A stretch of DNA of 64,000 nucleotides from Xylophilus sp. Leaf220 (GCF_001421705.1 NZ_LMKO01000007.1:1-64000); one strand, 5' to 3'. Counted from the first letter of the stretch, positions 9,711 to 18,320 are shown. Translations and numbers: made by a program. Notes: a model not told the origin generated them from the sequence alone.

Positions 9711-9990
9711 GGAGTCTCCTGGCTTTTTCGTTGGGGCACGGTGCGTGCGGTTCGCCGAAGATTCTCACACGCCGCCCCGACCCCGCCGGTAACCCCGCCG
9801 AAACTCCGGGCCGCCGCGCCTGTGGTGCGCCGTCCACGCGATTGACCTTGGTCACGGGTCTGCCTTGGGCCGTCGGCTACCATCCCGGTCGCACGGACGG
9901 ACGCACGGCCGCCCGTCTCTCCGGACCCACGCGGCGCCCCCGGCGCCCGCCAGGCATCCCCAGCAACCCTGCCGCCTTGTGCCTCCCGCC

Positions 9991-11202
9991 ATGAGTTCCA
10001 CCTCCGAACGCGCCATGCCGACGCCCCTGCCCTCCCCGCTGCACACCGGCTTCGTCGCCGATGCACCCGCCCCGGCCGCGCCCCCCGCCGCCGCGGTCGC
10101 CGCCGACACCGGCACCGTGGTGCTGCCCTCGCCTCTGGCCGCCGACGCGCCGCTGCCGCACCGCAAGACGATCCGCTCGTGGCTGATCCCGCTGTGCCAG
10201 CGCTCCACCCTGCGCGCCGTCGCGCTGCTGGTGCTGGACTACGCGCTGTTCGGCGCCGCGCTGTACGGCGCCGTCACCTTCGAGCCGCTGTGGGCGATGC
10301 TGCTCTGCGGCCTGGCGGCCGGCTTCGTCATCGGCCGCCTCTTCATCATCGGCCACGACGGCTGCCACCAGAGCCTGACCTCGCACCGGGGCCTGAACCG
10401 CTGGATCGGCCGCATCGCGTTCCTGCCTTCGCTCACGCCCTACAGCCTCTGGGACATGGGCCACAACGTGGTCCACCACGGCTTCACCAACCTGAAGGGC
10501 GTCGACTTCGTCTGGGCGCCGCTGACGCAGGACGAGTACCAGAAACTCTCGCCGGCCCGCCGCTTCATGGAGCGCCTCTACCGCAGCGGCTGGGCGCCGG
10601 GCCTCTACTACATGGTCGAGATCTGGTGGAACAAGATGTTCTTCCCCGACCGCAAGGCCGCGACGCACCGCCCGATCTTCACCAAGGACTGCCTGCTGGT
10701 CTCGGGCTTCGCCCTGGCCTGGATCGGCGGCCTGGTCGCCACCGCGTTCGGCACCGACCAGTCGGTGCTGCGGCTGCTGCTGACCGGCTTCGTGGTGCCG
10801 GTGATGTTCTGGTTCGCGATGATCGGCTTCGTGGTCTATGTGCACCACACCCACGTCAAGGTCTCGTGGCACGACGAGCGCGCGGCCTGGGCCAAGGCCC
10901 AGCCCTTCGTCTCGACCACGGTGCACCTGACCTTCCCGCTGCAGGTCGGCGCGCTGATGCACCACATCATGGAGCACACCGCCCACCACGTGGACATGAG
11001 CATCCCGCTCTACAAGCTGAAGGAAGCGCAGAAGCTGCTGGAGCAGCTTCTGCCCGGCCGCATCGTGATCCAGCGCTTCTCGTGGAAGTGGTACTTCCAG
11101 ACGGCACGCGCCTGCAAGCTGTACGACTTCACCCGCCAGTGCTGGACCGATTTCCGCGGCCGCGCGACCAGCACTCCGCGTACCCTGCCGACCGCGGCCT
11201 GA
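9991..11202 (+). CDS. Fatty acid desaturase family membrane protein
   Basis: Integral-membrane di-iron desaturase of about 403 residues. The three histidine clusters of the family are visible: HDGCHQSL, then HNVVHHGF, and late in the protein HHIMEHTAHH; a further HHTH follows a membrane segment. Hydrophobic segments lie between them, placing the histidine sites on the cytoplasmic face in this family. The expected role is oxygen-dependent introduction of a double bond into acyl chains, probably for membrane fluidity, but position specificity cannot be read from sequence. The start at 9991 (MSSTSERAMP) was chosen because the upstream in-frame extension is a low-complexity Arg/Pro/His stretch. 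No convincing ribosome site precedes it; ATG at 10015 is an alternative. It is a single-gene unit closed by a strong terminator at 11225. Confidence 0.88.
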   Translation: MSSTSERAMPTPLPSPLHTGFVADAPAPAAPPAAAVAADTGTVVLPSPLAADAPLPHRKTIRSWLIPLCQRSTLRAVALLVLDYALFGAALYGAVTFEPLWAMLLCGLAAGFVIGRLFIIGHDGCHQSLTSHRGLNRWIGRIAFLPSLTPYSLWDMGHNVVHHGFTNLKGVDFVWAPLTQDEYQKLSPARRFMERLYRSGWAPGLYYMVEIWWNKMFFPDRKAATHRPIFTKDCLLVSGFALAWIGGLVATAFGTDQSVLRLLLTGFVVPVMFWFAMIGFVVYVHHTHVKVSWHDERAAWAKAQPFVSTTVHLTFPLQVGALMHHIMEHTAHHVDMSIPLYKLKEAQKLLEQLLPGRIVIQRFSWKWYFQTARACKLYDFTRQCWTDFRGRATSTPRTLPTAA

Positions 11203-11224
11203 GCCACCGGTTGACCTTAGAAAG

Positions 11225-11250
11225 AGCCCGCTCGTGCAGCGGGCTTTTTT
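11225..11250 (+). terminator. Rho-independent terminator after the desaturase
   Basis: Perfect 8-bp stem AGCCCGCT/AGCGGGCT with loop CGTGC, followed by a run of T. It starts 22 bp after the desaturase stop codon. Confidence 0.92.
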
Positions 11251-11280
11251 ACGCCTGCGCCGCAGCCGGCCCGACAAGCG

Positions 11281-11347
11281 GAATTCGAAAGAAAAAGGGC
11301 GATAGCCGGCACTGCATGCCGACCACCAGCTATTAATTTAATAGCAA
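11281..11347 (+). repeat. REP-like repeat, copy a
   Basis: Begins GAATTCGAAAGAAAAAGG, continues ATAGCCGGC and GCCGACCACC, and ends with the palindrome GCTATTAATTTAATAGC plus AA (core 11328-11347). It touches the stop codon (11348-11350) of the minus-strand binding-protein gene. Confidence 0.8.
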
Positions 11348-12571
11348 CTAGCGGGCCGGCGCGGAGGGCTGCACCACCGCGCCGCCGGCCGCGCTCCACG
11401 CTTCCAGGAACCGCGCCCGCTTGCGCTGGTCCTGGTAGACCAGCAGGCCGGGCCCGAGCGGTATCGGCCGCAGCGCGCCGGTGGGATGGGCCGCCCGTTC
11501 CACGTCGGTCCGGATCGGCAGGATGCGCGATTCTCGGGCCAGCACCGTCTGGCCGCGCGGCGACAGCAGGTAGTCCAGGAAGCGCCGCGCCTCGGCCGGA
11601 TGCGGCGCGGTGCGCGGGACGAGCGCGGTGCGGGCGATCACCAATGTGTAGTCGCGCGGCAGCACCATGCCGACCGGCGCGCCGGCCGCGATGCGGCCCT
11701 GCACGTAGGAGCCGGGCACGTTGTAGGCCAGCGCCAGCGTGCCGGCGGCGATCCGGTCGAGCAGGGCCGACGCGTGCTCGGCCCGCACCGCCCGGTTGTC
11801 GGCCAGGGCGGCCAGCAGCGCACCGGCGTTGCCGTCGATCCGCGCGTCCTGGGTGGCGGCCAGGTAGCCGATGCCGCTGGCCTGCAGGTCGTAGGTGCCG
11901 ATGCGGCCCTCGAGCGGCCGCGCCGGGTCGCGCAGCAGGTCGAGCAACTGGCGGTGGGTGGCCGGCGCGCTGGCGGCGGTGAAGCGCCGGGTGTCGTAGG
12001 CGATGACCATCGGCTCGTAGCTGAAGCCGAACACCTCGTCGCGCCAGCGTGCCCAGGCCGGCAGCGCGGCCGTCGCGTCGGACCTATGGGGCTGCGCATG
12101 GCCGTCGTTGGCCAGCCGCGCCTGCAGGTCCATGCTGCTGCTGACCAGCAGGTCGGCCGTGCCCACCGGCGACGGCGCGTGCGGCGGCCGGCCGGCGGCG
12201 GCCTCCTGGTAGAGCGCCTGGGTGGAGAACTCCTCGTAGCGGATCGCCACCTCGGGGTGCAGCCGCTGGTAGTCGCGCAGCACCGGGGCGAAGACCGGCA
12301 GGTCGGTCGATCCCGCCACGAGGAGCGCGGGTGCGGTGGCGCCGCCTGCCGCGGGCCGCAGGGCGGGCAGCAGGACCACGCTGCCCTCCAGCGGCTCGCG
12401 CGCAGGGGTGACCGGCGACGTGGCCCGGGCGCCGGGCACTGCGCCCGCCGTGGCAAGGCCTGCGAGAAAGGCGCGCCGGGTCGGCGAACCGGCCGCAGCC
12501 GGTGCCGGCTCTGCCCGCATGGCGCGGCCCGTGGGGTCGCCGCTGCACGTCGGGTGCGCCGCCCGGCTCAT
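11348..12571 (-). CDS. Extracellular solute-binding protein of the two-component operon
   Basis: Periplasmic ABC-type binding protein (iron/thiamine/spermidine-type type 2 fold) of 407 residues. The ATG overlaps the TGA of the histidine kinase gene (ATGA), so the two are translationally coupled. A signal sequence with SPTRRAFLAGLATAG resembles a twin-arginine or Sec signal after an unusually long N-terminal lead; a start at MRAEP (about 12520) is an alternative. The body has the family features LLVAGSTDLPVFAPVLRDY, YEEFSTQALYQEA, FSYEPMVIAYDTRRF and ARRFLDYLLSPRGQ. No ABC permease or ATPase gene is next to it. The context (response regulator, kinase, binding protein, divergent CitMHS transporter) suggests it presents a ligand to the sensor kinase instead of feeding a transporter. 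That role is inference. Confidence 0.85.
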   Translation of the reverse strand: MSRAAHPTCSGDPTGRAMRAEPAPAAAGSPTRRAFLAGLATAGAVPGARATSPVTPAREPLEGSVVLLPALRPAAGGATAPALLVAGSTDLPVFAPVLRDYQRLHPEVAIRYEEFSTQALYQEAAAGRPPHAPSPVGTADLLVSSSMDLQARLANDGHAQPHRSDATAALPAWARWRDEVFGFSYEPMVIAYDTRRFTAASAPATHRQLLDLLRDPARPLEGRIGTYDLQASGIGYLAATQDARIDGNAGALLAALADNRAVRAEHASALLDRIAAGTLALAYNVPGSYVQGRIAAGAPVGMVLPRDYTLVIARTALVPRTAPHPAEARRFLDYLLSPRGQTVLARESRILPIRTDVERAAHPTGALRPIPLGPGLLVYQDQRKRARFLEAWSAAGGAVVQPSAPAR

Positions 12572-14193
12572 GCGCCCTCCCCACCCGCCGCCGGCAGCTG
12601 CATCCGCACCACCAGCCCGCCACCTTCGCGCGGCTCCAGTGCCAGCCGGCCGCCATGGCGCTCCACCACCCGGTGCACGATGGCCATGCCCAGGCCGGCG
12701 CCGCCGGGGCCCGCGTCGCGGCCACGGGCGAAGCGCTCGAACAGCGTGGGCATCTCGTCGGCGGCGATGCCCGGTCCGCGGTCGGCGACGGACAGGGCCC
12801 AGCCCCCGCCGGGCGCCGGCGCCAGGGTGACGTCGATCTCGGCTACGAGTGCCGATGCGCCGTCGTGCAGGTCCACGGCTTCTGCGGTTCGCGGGGTGGC
12901 CGCAGACATCGCTTCCACCGCCGCTGCTTCGCCGACGCTGCCGCCCTCGCCGACATCGGCGCGCCCCGCCGCCCCGCGCTGCACCCCGTGCTTGAGCGCG
13001 TTGTCCAGCAGATTCTTTATCGCCTCGCGCAGCATCAGCGCGTCGCCCCGCATCGGCGCGGCCTGCAGGTCGCAGTGCAGCCGCACCACCGGCTGCGGGT
13101 CGGCGCGCGGCACCGCGTCGCGCAGCGCCTCGCGCACGGTGCGCAGCAGGTCGACCGGCTCGAAGCGGCGCAGCGTGTCGCGGTGGGCGACGGTGGCGTC
13201 CGACAGCAGCTGATTCAGCAGCCGGGTGAGCCGCTCGGCGTTGCGCTCGATGGCGACCAGGCTGCGGCGCTGCTCGGCGGCATCGGGCTCGTCGACCGCC
13301 ATCTGGGCCTGGGCGCGCAGCGCGGCGAGCGGGGTGCGCATCTGGTGCGCCGCGTCGGCGATGAAGACGCGCAGGGCGTCCAGGTTGTCGGCCAGCCGGC
13401 CCATGAAGCGGTTGAGCGCGCCGACGGCCTGCGCCATCTCGGCGGGCACCGGGGTGGCGATCGGCTGCAGGTCGGAGGCGGCGCGGCCGGCGATCTCGTG
13501 CTCCAGCCGGGCGACCGGCGCCAGCGCGCGGCGCACGCCCCACCAGCACAGCAGCAGCGCTGTCGCGGTCAGCAGCGCGATCGCGGCGGTGGCGACGCGT
13601 GCGGTGTCGGTGGCCGCCGCGTCGCGGGCCCGACGGGTCTGGCCCACCTGCAGCCAGGCGCGCCCCTGGTCCGCGGCCCCGGCGGCCCAGCGACCGGCCA
13701 GGGCGAAACGCACCGTCTCGCCGCGGTAGGGCGCGTCGAAGAAGACCGGCGTCGCATCCTGCGCGGCCGGGCCGTCGGCGGCCCGGCGCTCGGCCTCGCG
13801 GCGCTGGGCGGCGGGCGGCGCGGGCAGGTCGTCGTAGCCGGTGACCAGGGCACCGGCCGGCGTGCGCAGGCTGTAGAAGACGCGGTCGTCCGGCGCCATC
13901 GCCAGCAGGTCGAGCGCGGCGTACGGCAGGTCCAGGTCCCACTGCGCGCCGTCGAAGCCGACCGCGTCGCCCATCGCCAGCACCGAAGCGGTCAAGAGCC
14001 GGTCGAACGACTGGTCGGCCGCGCGCCGGCCCCAGGCCTGGGCCGCGACCGACAGCACCACCATCGCGGCCAGGAACAGCGCGCCCAGCGTGCCGAGCAG
14101 CCGGCGGCGAACCGAGCCGTGGGTGACGGCGGCAGTGGCCGGCCGTGCGGGCGCGGCGGCCGGCACTGCGCCGCGCCGCGCTTCAATCGCCAT
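12568..14193 (-). CDS. TctE-like sensor histidine kinase
   Basis: Membrane histidine kinase of 541 residues: a transmembrane segment near residues 35-60 (LLGTLGALFLAAMVVLSVAA), a periplasmic sensor region, a second membrane segment (AIALLTATALLLCWW), HAMP, the phosphorylation site in IADAAHQMRTPLAALRAQ (His near 283), then the ATPase with N box LLDNALKHG, DRGPGIA and GGAGLGMAIV. The sensor region (with FDRLLTASVLAMGD) resembles the TctE group that responds to tricarboxylates. The start ATG at 14193 lies inside the end of the regulator gene, an 11-bp overlap, and the stop overlaps the binding-protein ATG. An Ala/Gly/Glu-rich insertion sits between the N box and the ATP lid. Ligand identity is inferred from the divergent citrate transporter. 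Confidence 0.9.
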   Translation of the reverse strand: MAIEARRGAVPAAAPARPATAAVTHGSVRRRLLGTLGALFLAAMVVLSVAAQAWGRRAADQSFDRLLTASVLAMGDAVGFDGAQWDLDLPYAALDLLAMAPDDRVFYSLRTPAGALVTGYDDLPAPPAAQRREAERRAADGPAAQDATPVFFDAPYRGETVRFALAGRWAAGAADQGRAWLQVGQTRRARDAAATDTARVATAAIALLTATALLLCWWGVRRALAPVARLEHEIAGRAASDLQPIATPVPAEMAQAVGALNRFMGRLADNLDALRVFIADAAHQMRTPLAALRAQAQMAVDEPDAAEQRRSLVAIERNAERLTRLLNQLLSDATVAHRDTLRRFEPVDLLRTVREALRDAVPRADPQPVVRLHCDLQAAPMRGDALMLREAIKNLLDNALKHGVQRGAAGRADVGEGGSVGEAAAVEAMSAATPRTAEAVDLHDGASALVAEIDVTLAPAPGGGWALSVADRGPGIAADEMPTLFERFARGRDAGPGGAGLGMAIVHRVVERHGGRLALEPREGGGLVVRMQLPAAGGEGA

Positions 14194-15010
14194 CGCCGCC
14201 GGCACCACCGTCGCCGTCGCCGTCGCCGTCGCCGTGCCCGTGCCCTGGGCCGCCGCCCTCCGCGTCGCCGAAGCCCGCGTCCGCCGCATCGACCGATCTA
14301 CCGCCACCGTCGCCGCCCCGGTCGGTCCTGTCGCGTTCGCCGGCCGCCGACGGCTCGGCGATGTAGCCCACGCTGCGCACCGTGGTGATCCGCAGCGCGC
14401 CCTCGCCCAGCTTGCGGCGCAGGCGGCCCACGTACACGTCGATCGCGTTGGGCCCGGCCTCGTCGTCGAAGCCGAAGAGCTTGGCGGCGATCTCCTCGCG
14501 GGTGACGGCCCGGCCCAGGCGGCCGACCAGGATCTCCAGCAGGCTGAACTCGCGGTTGGGCAGGTCGATGCGCTGGCCGAACAGCGTGGCCCGGCGCGCG
14601 GCGCTGTCGATCGCCAGCGGGCCGATCTGCAGCACCGCCTCGGCCTGGCCCTGGGGCCGGCGCAGCAGCGCGCGGCAGCGGGCCTCGAACTCGCGGAAAT
14701 CGAAGGGCTTGCCCAGGTAGTCGTCGGCGCCGCCGTCGAGCGCGGCCACCCGGTCCTCGATGTCGGCGCGGGCGGTCAGCATCAGCACCGGCGTCTTGTC
14801 GCCGCGGCCGCGCATCCGCGCCAGGATCTCGGTGCCGTCCATCCGCGGCAGGCCGATGTCGAGCACCACCAGGTCGAAGGCGTGGTGCTCCAGCAGGCCG
14901 TCGGCGGCCTGGCCGTCGGATTGCCAGTCGGCCGCATGGCCCATACGGCGCAGGCAGCGCAGCACCGCGTCGGCCAGGTCGGGCGTGTCCTCCACCAGCA
15001 GGATGCGCAT
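14183..15010 (-). CDS. TctD-like OmpR-family response regulator with Gly-Asp tail
   Basis: Response regulator with receiver domain (MRILLVEDTPDLADAV, phospho-acceptor Asp51 in LVVLDIGLP, LTARAD, conserved Lys in LGKPFDF) and a C-terminal winged helix of the OmpR/PhoB type (LPNREFSLLEIL, NAIDVYVGRLRRKL, TVRSVGYI). The conserved part ends at about residue 225. Another 50 residues follow, rich in Gly, Asp and His, ending in a repeated Gly-Asp run encoded by a hexanucleotide microsatellite at 14211-14234. Total length of 275 residues exceeds the usual 220-230. First gene of the regulator-kinase-binding protein operon and divergent from the CitMHS transporter, its likely target. The tail could be a non-functional read-through or a linker that has expanded. 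Confidence 0.92.
   Translation of the reverse strand: MRILLVEDTPDLADAVLRCLRRMGHAADWQSDGQAADGLLEHHAFDLVVLDIGLPRMDGTEILARMRGRGDKTPVLMLTARADIEDRVAALDGGADDYLGKPFDFREFEARCRALLRRPQGQAEAVLQIGPLAIDSAARRATLFGQRIDLPNREFSLLEILVGRLGRAVTREEIAAKLFGFDDEAGPNAIDVYVGRLRRKLGEGALRITTVRSVGYIAEPSAAGERDRTDRGGDGGGRSVDAADAGFGDAEGGGPGHGHGDGDGDGDGGAGGDGD
14211..14234. repeat. Hexanucleotide microsatellite (TCGCCG)4
   Basis: Four perfect tandem copies of TCGCCG followed by two degenerate TGCCCG units. On the coding (minus) strand they encode alternating Gly and Asp near the end of the response regulator, 17 bp upstream of the kinase start codon. Confidence 0.9.
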
Positions 15011-15043
15011 CAGCCGGCCGCTCCCGCACCGGCCGCGCGCGGC

Positions 15044-15065
15044 CCTACGCAGTTTTGCGCATAGG
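15044..15065. promoter_or_regulatory. Imperfect inverted repeat in the regulator/CitMHS divergent region
   Basis: CCTACGCA and TGCGCATAGG flank GTTT in the 180-bp region between the response regulator and CitMHS starts. The arms pair with one bulged base. Position and symmetry fit an operator for the TctD-like regulator or a hairpin in the regulator leader. There is no experimental basis for choosing. Confidence 0.35.
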
Positions 15066-15190
15066 GTTTGTCCCCATGCCCGGTGACATGGTGACGACAG
15101 GCTGCTTTCCTAAGCTCGCGGCTCACCGCCGGGGCAGATGCGCGCCCGGCCCGCTTCCGAGGAGACACACCCCATGCAAGGACTGACGAC

Positions 15191-16552
15191 ATGCTGACGA
15201 TTCTGGGCTTCGGCATGGTGATCACATTCATGTACCTGATCATGACCAAGCGGCTCTCGCCGCTGGTCGCGCTGACGCTGGTGCCGATCGGCTTCGCATT
15301 GATCGGGGGCTTCCACGCCGGCCTGGGGCCGATGATGCTCGACGGCATCAAGAAGATCGCGCCCACCGGCATTCTGCTGATGTTCGCGATGCTCTACTTC
15401 GGCGTGATGATCGACGCCGGCCTGTTCGACCCGATCGTCGACCGCATCCTGCGCCTGGTGAAGGGCGACCCGCTGCGGATCGTGATCGGCACCGCGGTGC
15501 TGGCCCTGGTCATCTCGCTGGACGGCGACGGATCGACCACCTACATGATCACCGTGGCCTCGATGCTGCCGCTCTACAAGCGGCTGAAGATGAACCCGCT
15601 CAACCTCACCTGCGTGGCCCTGATCGCCAGCGGCCTGATGAACCTGACGCCCTGGGGCGGCCCCACGGCGCGCGCGGCCAGCGCGCTGCACCTGGACGTG
15701 GGCGATGTCTTCATCCCGATGGTCGGCCCGATGCTGGTCGCCGTCTGCAGCCTGGTCGGCGTGGCCTTCTGGCTGGGCATGAAGGAGCGCCGCCGCCTGG
15801 GCTTCTCGCTGCTGACCGGCCGCACCGCCGGCGGCCGCATGCCGTCCCAGGTGCTGCCGGCCCTGGTCGAGGACGAGGAGGACCGCCGCATGCCGCCCGA
15901 CGAGACCGGCGAGGAGGACGTGCGCCGCCCCAGGCTGCGCTGGGTCAACGCCCTGCTCACCGCCGTGCTGATGGTGTGCCTGGTGGTCGGCGTGCTGCCG
16001 CTGCCGGTGCTGTTCATGATCGCCTTCGCCCTGGCCCTGGTGATCAACTACCCCGACCTGGCCGAGCAGCGCCGCCGCATGGCCAACCACGCCGGCAACG
16101 TGCTGGCGGTGGTGTCGCTGATCTTCGCGGCCGGCATCTTCACCGGCATCCTGTCGGGCACCGGCATGGTCGAGGCGATGTCGCGCAGCCTGCTGGCGGT
16201 GATCCCGCCGGCGCTGGGCCCCTACTTCGCGCCGATCACCGCGCTGGTCAGCATGCCCTTCACCTTCTTCATGTCGAACGACGCCTTCTACTTCGGCGTG
16301 CTGCCCATCCTCACCGAGGCCGCCGGCCAGTACGGCGTGACCCCGGTCGAGATGGCCCGCGCCTCCCTGATCGGCCAGCCGGTGCACCTGCTGAGCCCGC
16401 TGGTGCCCTCGACCTACCTGCTGGTCGGCCTGGCCGGCGTGGACTTTGCCGACCACCAGCGCTTCACGCTGAAGTGGGCGGCGCTGGTGTCGCTGGTGCT
16501 GATGGCGGCGTGCCTGGCGTTCGCGATCTTTCCGGTGGTGGGGACGCGGTAA
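15191..16552 (+). CDS. CitMHS family citrate-divalent metal/H+ symporter
   Basis: Inner-membrane secondary transporter of 453 residues with about 11-12 hydrophobic helices. CitMHS family signatures are visible: the opening MLTILGFGMVITFMYLIM, LISLDGDGSTTYMIT in the middle, LMNLTPWGGPTARAAS, and in the second half GTGMVEAMSRSLL and STYLLVGLAGVDFADHQ. Characterised members take up citrate complexed with Mg2+ or Ca2+ in symport with protons. The start has AAGGA nine bases upstream (15177-15181). It is divergent from the TctDE-like two-component operon, which probably controls it in response to external citrate or a related tricarboxylate. A charged, flexible loop (EDEEDRRMPPDETGEEDVRR) separates the two membrane halves. 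Confidence 0.92.
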   Translation: MLTILGFGMVITFMYLIMTKRLSPLVALTLVPIGFALIGGFHAGLGPMMLDGIKKIAPTGILLMFAMLYFGVMIDAGLFDPIVDRILRLVKGDPLRIVIGTAVLALVISLDGDGSTTYMITVASMLPLYKRLKMNPLNLTCVALIASGLMNLTPWGGPTARAASALHLDVGDVFIPMVGPMLVAVCSLVGVAFWLGMKERRRLGFSLLTGRTAGGRMPSQVLPALVEDEEDRRMPPDETGEEDVRRPRLRWVNALLTAVLMVCLVVGVLPLPVLFMIAFALALVINYPDLAEQRRRMANHAGNVLAVVSLIFAAGIFTGILSGTGMVEAMSRSLLAVIPPALGPYFAPITALVSMPFTFFMSNDAFYFGVLPILTEAAGQYGVTPVEMARASLIGQPVHLLSPLVPSTYLLVGLAGVDFADHQRFTLKWAALVSLVLMAACLAFAIFPVVGTR

Positions 16553-16613
16553 GAAAACGAAGGTCGGCCGAGACGGGAAACCGTCCTGAGAAGGTCGGCG
16601 ACAGAGGCGGCGC

Positions 16614-17936
16614 TCAGCGCCGCCCCAGCAAGGGCGAGCGGCCGATTTTCTCGGGCTTCTCGGGGCTGAAGGGCTTCGGATCGGAAAAGCTGGCCGCCGC
16701 GATCGACGCATCCAGCGACGGCAGGCTCCATGCCTTCTGCAGGCGCAGACTGTTCATCCCTTCGTTCCAGGCGTGCAGCATGCGTTTGCCCGTCTCGTGG
16801 AACGCGGGGTAGCGCTGCGTGGCCGCGACTACCTGGGGAGTGACCTGGACGATGGCCTCGCAGATGCGTTCGACGCATATCCGCGTCTGCGCCGGCATCA
16901 CGTTGCACCGCGTTTGTAGAAACCTCTCCAGCGCCTTGCCGGGCATCCAGCTGCTGCGCCCCTCCACCGGCATGCCGGGTGGATTCTTCGCGTAGTCGTC
17001 GTAGACCGTGATGGTCAGCATGTCGTAGACGGGTGCCAGCGCGATGTGGTCACGGTCGCTGTAGAGCAGGGCGATGTTCTTGGTGTGGCAATCTGCATTG
17101 CGCAGCGCGTAGGTCAGCAGCAGCAGATCGGCCAGGTGCGAGAGCGCCGCGTTCTGCTGCCCGGCCTGCGGCGTCACGTCCTTGATGCGCCCGACGACGC
17201 GCTCCCAGGTCGATTCGTACTTCTGCTCCGGCCGCAGTGCCAGCAGGCTGCACAGGTCCTCCATGCCCTTGCGCGTCGTGCCGTCCGCCTCGAAATCGAA
17301 GCGGTGCACCACCAGGGCCTGGCCATCGTCGGAGACCTCGGTGGTTGCCGTCGGAAACCCGGCCTGGCGCGAAACCTCCATGCACAGATGCTCGTTGAGG
17401 GCCACGCCTGGCAGCCGGGCGGTCGTGCCCTTGACGATGTAGCGCTCGGTGGCCAGGGTGCCCTTGCCGTGTACGCCGAGCGCGTTCGGCGAGAGGAACT
17501 TCGGTACGACCCCCGACACGCCCGACGCCGCGTGACGGCGCACCAGGTCGACGAACGCCTCTTCCGAGTTGTCGCCCCGCAGGACGCCTTGGAGGTCGAA
17601 CGGCACCGGCGGCTGCGTCGGGTCTGCCCCCGGCGTCGCCACCTTGACCCGTCCGATGGCGTTGCGCCCGACGACGGAGAGCAGGCTCAGCGGCGATGCA
17701 CCGACGTGCGGCCCCACCTGCTCCTGCAGGACGGAGAGCAGGAAGCCCTCCGGCAGGTTCATCCGGAACAAGGGGTGCAGTTCCGGATAGACATAGGACT
17801 CGGTGCGCACCGGCATGAGCAAGGAGGCGAACCGCTCCGCCGGGACGTCCGGGTGGTAGCTCATCACATGCCGGAAACCATCGGTCGATTCCAGCGTGGC
17901 GACCGGCCGGTCGTGGACGTAGACGTGCAGCTTCAT
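16614..17936 (-). CDS. hipA: HipA-family serine/threonine kinase toxin
   Basis: Full-length HipA toxin of 440 residues. The N-terminal couple_HipA segment (KLHVYVHDRPVATLES) precedes the kinase fold: VVPKFLSP, the ATP-binding lysine in YIVKG, the conserved LNEHLCMEVSRQAG, the catalytic loop NADCHTKNIALL and the metal-binding Asp in LAPVYDMLT. Characterised HipA proteins phosphorylate glutamyl-tRNA synthetase or other tRNA synthetases and induce dormancy. Target specificity cannot be predicted here. The start at MKLHVY overlaps the hipB stop (ATGA), so toxin translation follows antitoxin translation. All key residues look intact. Convergent with CitMHS, without a clear terminator in the 61-bp gap. 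Confidence 0.93.
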   Translation of the reverse strand: MKLHVYVHDRPVATLESTDGFRHVMSYHPDVPAERFASLLMPVRTESYVYPELHPLFRMNLPEGFLLSVLQEQVGPHVGASPLSLLSVVGRNAIGRVKVATPGADPTQPPVPFDLQGVLRGDNSEEAFVDLVRRHAASGVSGVVPKFLSPNALGVHGKGTLATERYIVKGTTARLPGVALNEHLCMEVSRQAGFPTATTEVSDDGQALVVHRFDFEADGTTRKGMEDLCSLLALRPEQKYESTWERVVGRIKDVTPQAGQQNAALSHLADLLLLTYALRNADCHTKNIALLYSDRDHIALAPVYDMLTITVYDDYAKNPPGMPVEGRSSWMPGKALERFLQTRCNVMPAQTRICVERICEAIVQVTPQVVAATQRYPAFHETGKRMLHAWNEGMNSLRLQKAWSLPSLDASIAAASFSDPKPFSPEKPEKIGRSPLLGRR

Positions 17937-18235
17937 CGACGGCCGCGCCCGGGAACCTCGGCATTGCGCGGTTCCCGGGCTTGCCGCTGCCGTTCCGCCA
18001 GGGCGTCGTCCAGGGTGAAGGCGCCACCGCTCCTGGGCACGAACGACAACTCGTGGCCCAAGGCCCCCAGCAAACGAAGCAGCTTGCGCGAACCGAATTC
18101 CGCGACACCTCCGGTCTCGAAGCGCGCGAGGGTGGACTGGCCGAGGCCGCACAGCGTCGCGAGCTGCTGCTGTGTCATCCCGCGCGCTTGCCGGAGCTGC
18201 GCCACCGCCCTGCCAAGGGAATAAAGATCTTCCAT
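17933..18235 (-). CDS. hipB: HipB-type XRE-family antitoxin
   Basis: Antitoxin of 100 residues with a helix-turn-helix (LRQARGMTQQQLATLCGLGQSTLARFE) close to the N-terminus, then a conserved LRLLGALGHELSFVPR strand region typical of HipB proteins, and a basic, probably disordered tail. HipB dimers bind operators upstream of their own promoter and neutralise HipA in a HipA-HipB-DNA complex. Here two inverted repeats in the 94-bp upstream region (18242-18320 and 18276-18293) are candidate operators. The stop overlaps the hipA ATG. Confidence 0.92.
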   Translation of the reverse strand: MEDLYSLGRAVAQLRQARGMTQQQLATLCGLGQSTLARFETGGVAEFGSRKLLRLLGALGHELSFVPRSGGAFTLDDALAERQRQAREPRNAEVPGRGRR

Positions 18236-18241
18236 ATGCTG

Positions 18242-18320
18242 TATTTGCTATTCAATCGACCTTTTTCGATCTCACCGCACTGAATGAAGTGCGATTTCGA
18301 GCTTACCAATATAGCAAATA
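18242..18320. promoter_or_regulatory. hipBA control region with nested inverted repeats
   Basis: TATTTGCTAT at 18242-18251 and its exact reverse complement ATAGCAAATA at 18311-18320 lie 59 bp apart. Between them CGCACT-GAATGA-AGTGCG (18276-18293) forms a second inverted repeat. The region is distinctly AT-rich compared with the flanks and sits immediately upstream of hipB. Both repeats are candidate HipB operators; cooperative binding at the outer pair would loop or wrap the promoter. Confidence 0.6.

Noticed and set aside
14208-14245. Short tandem repeats considered as a CRISPR or phage attachment site
   Set aside because: Pure hexanucleotide microsatellite within a gene; no spacers and no integrase nearby.
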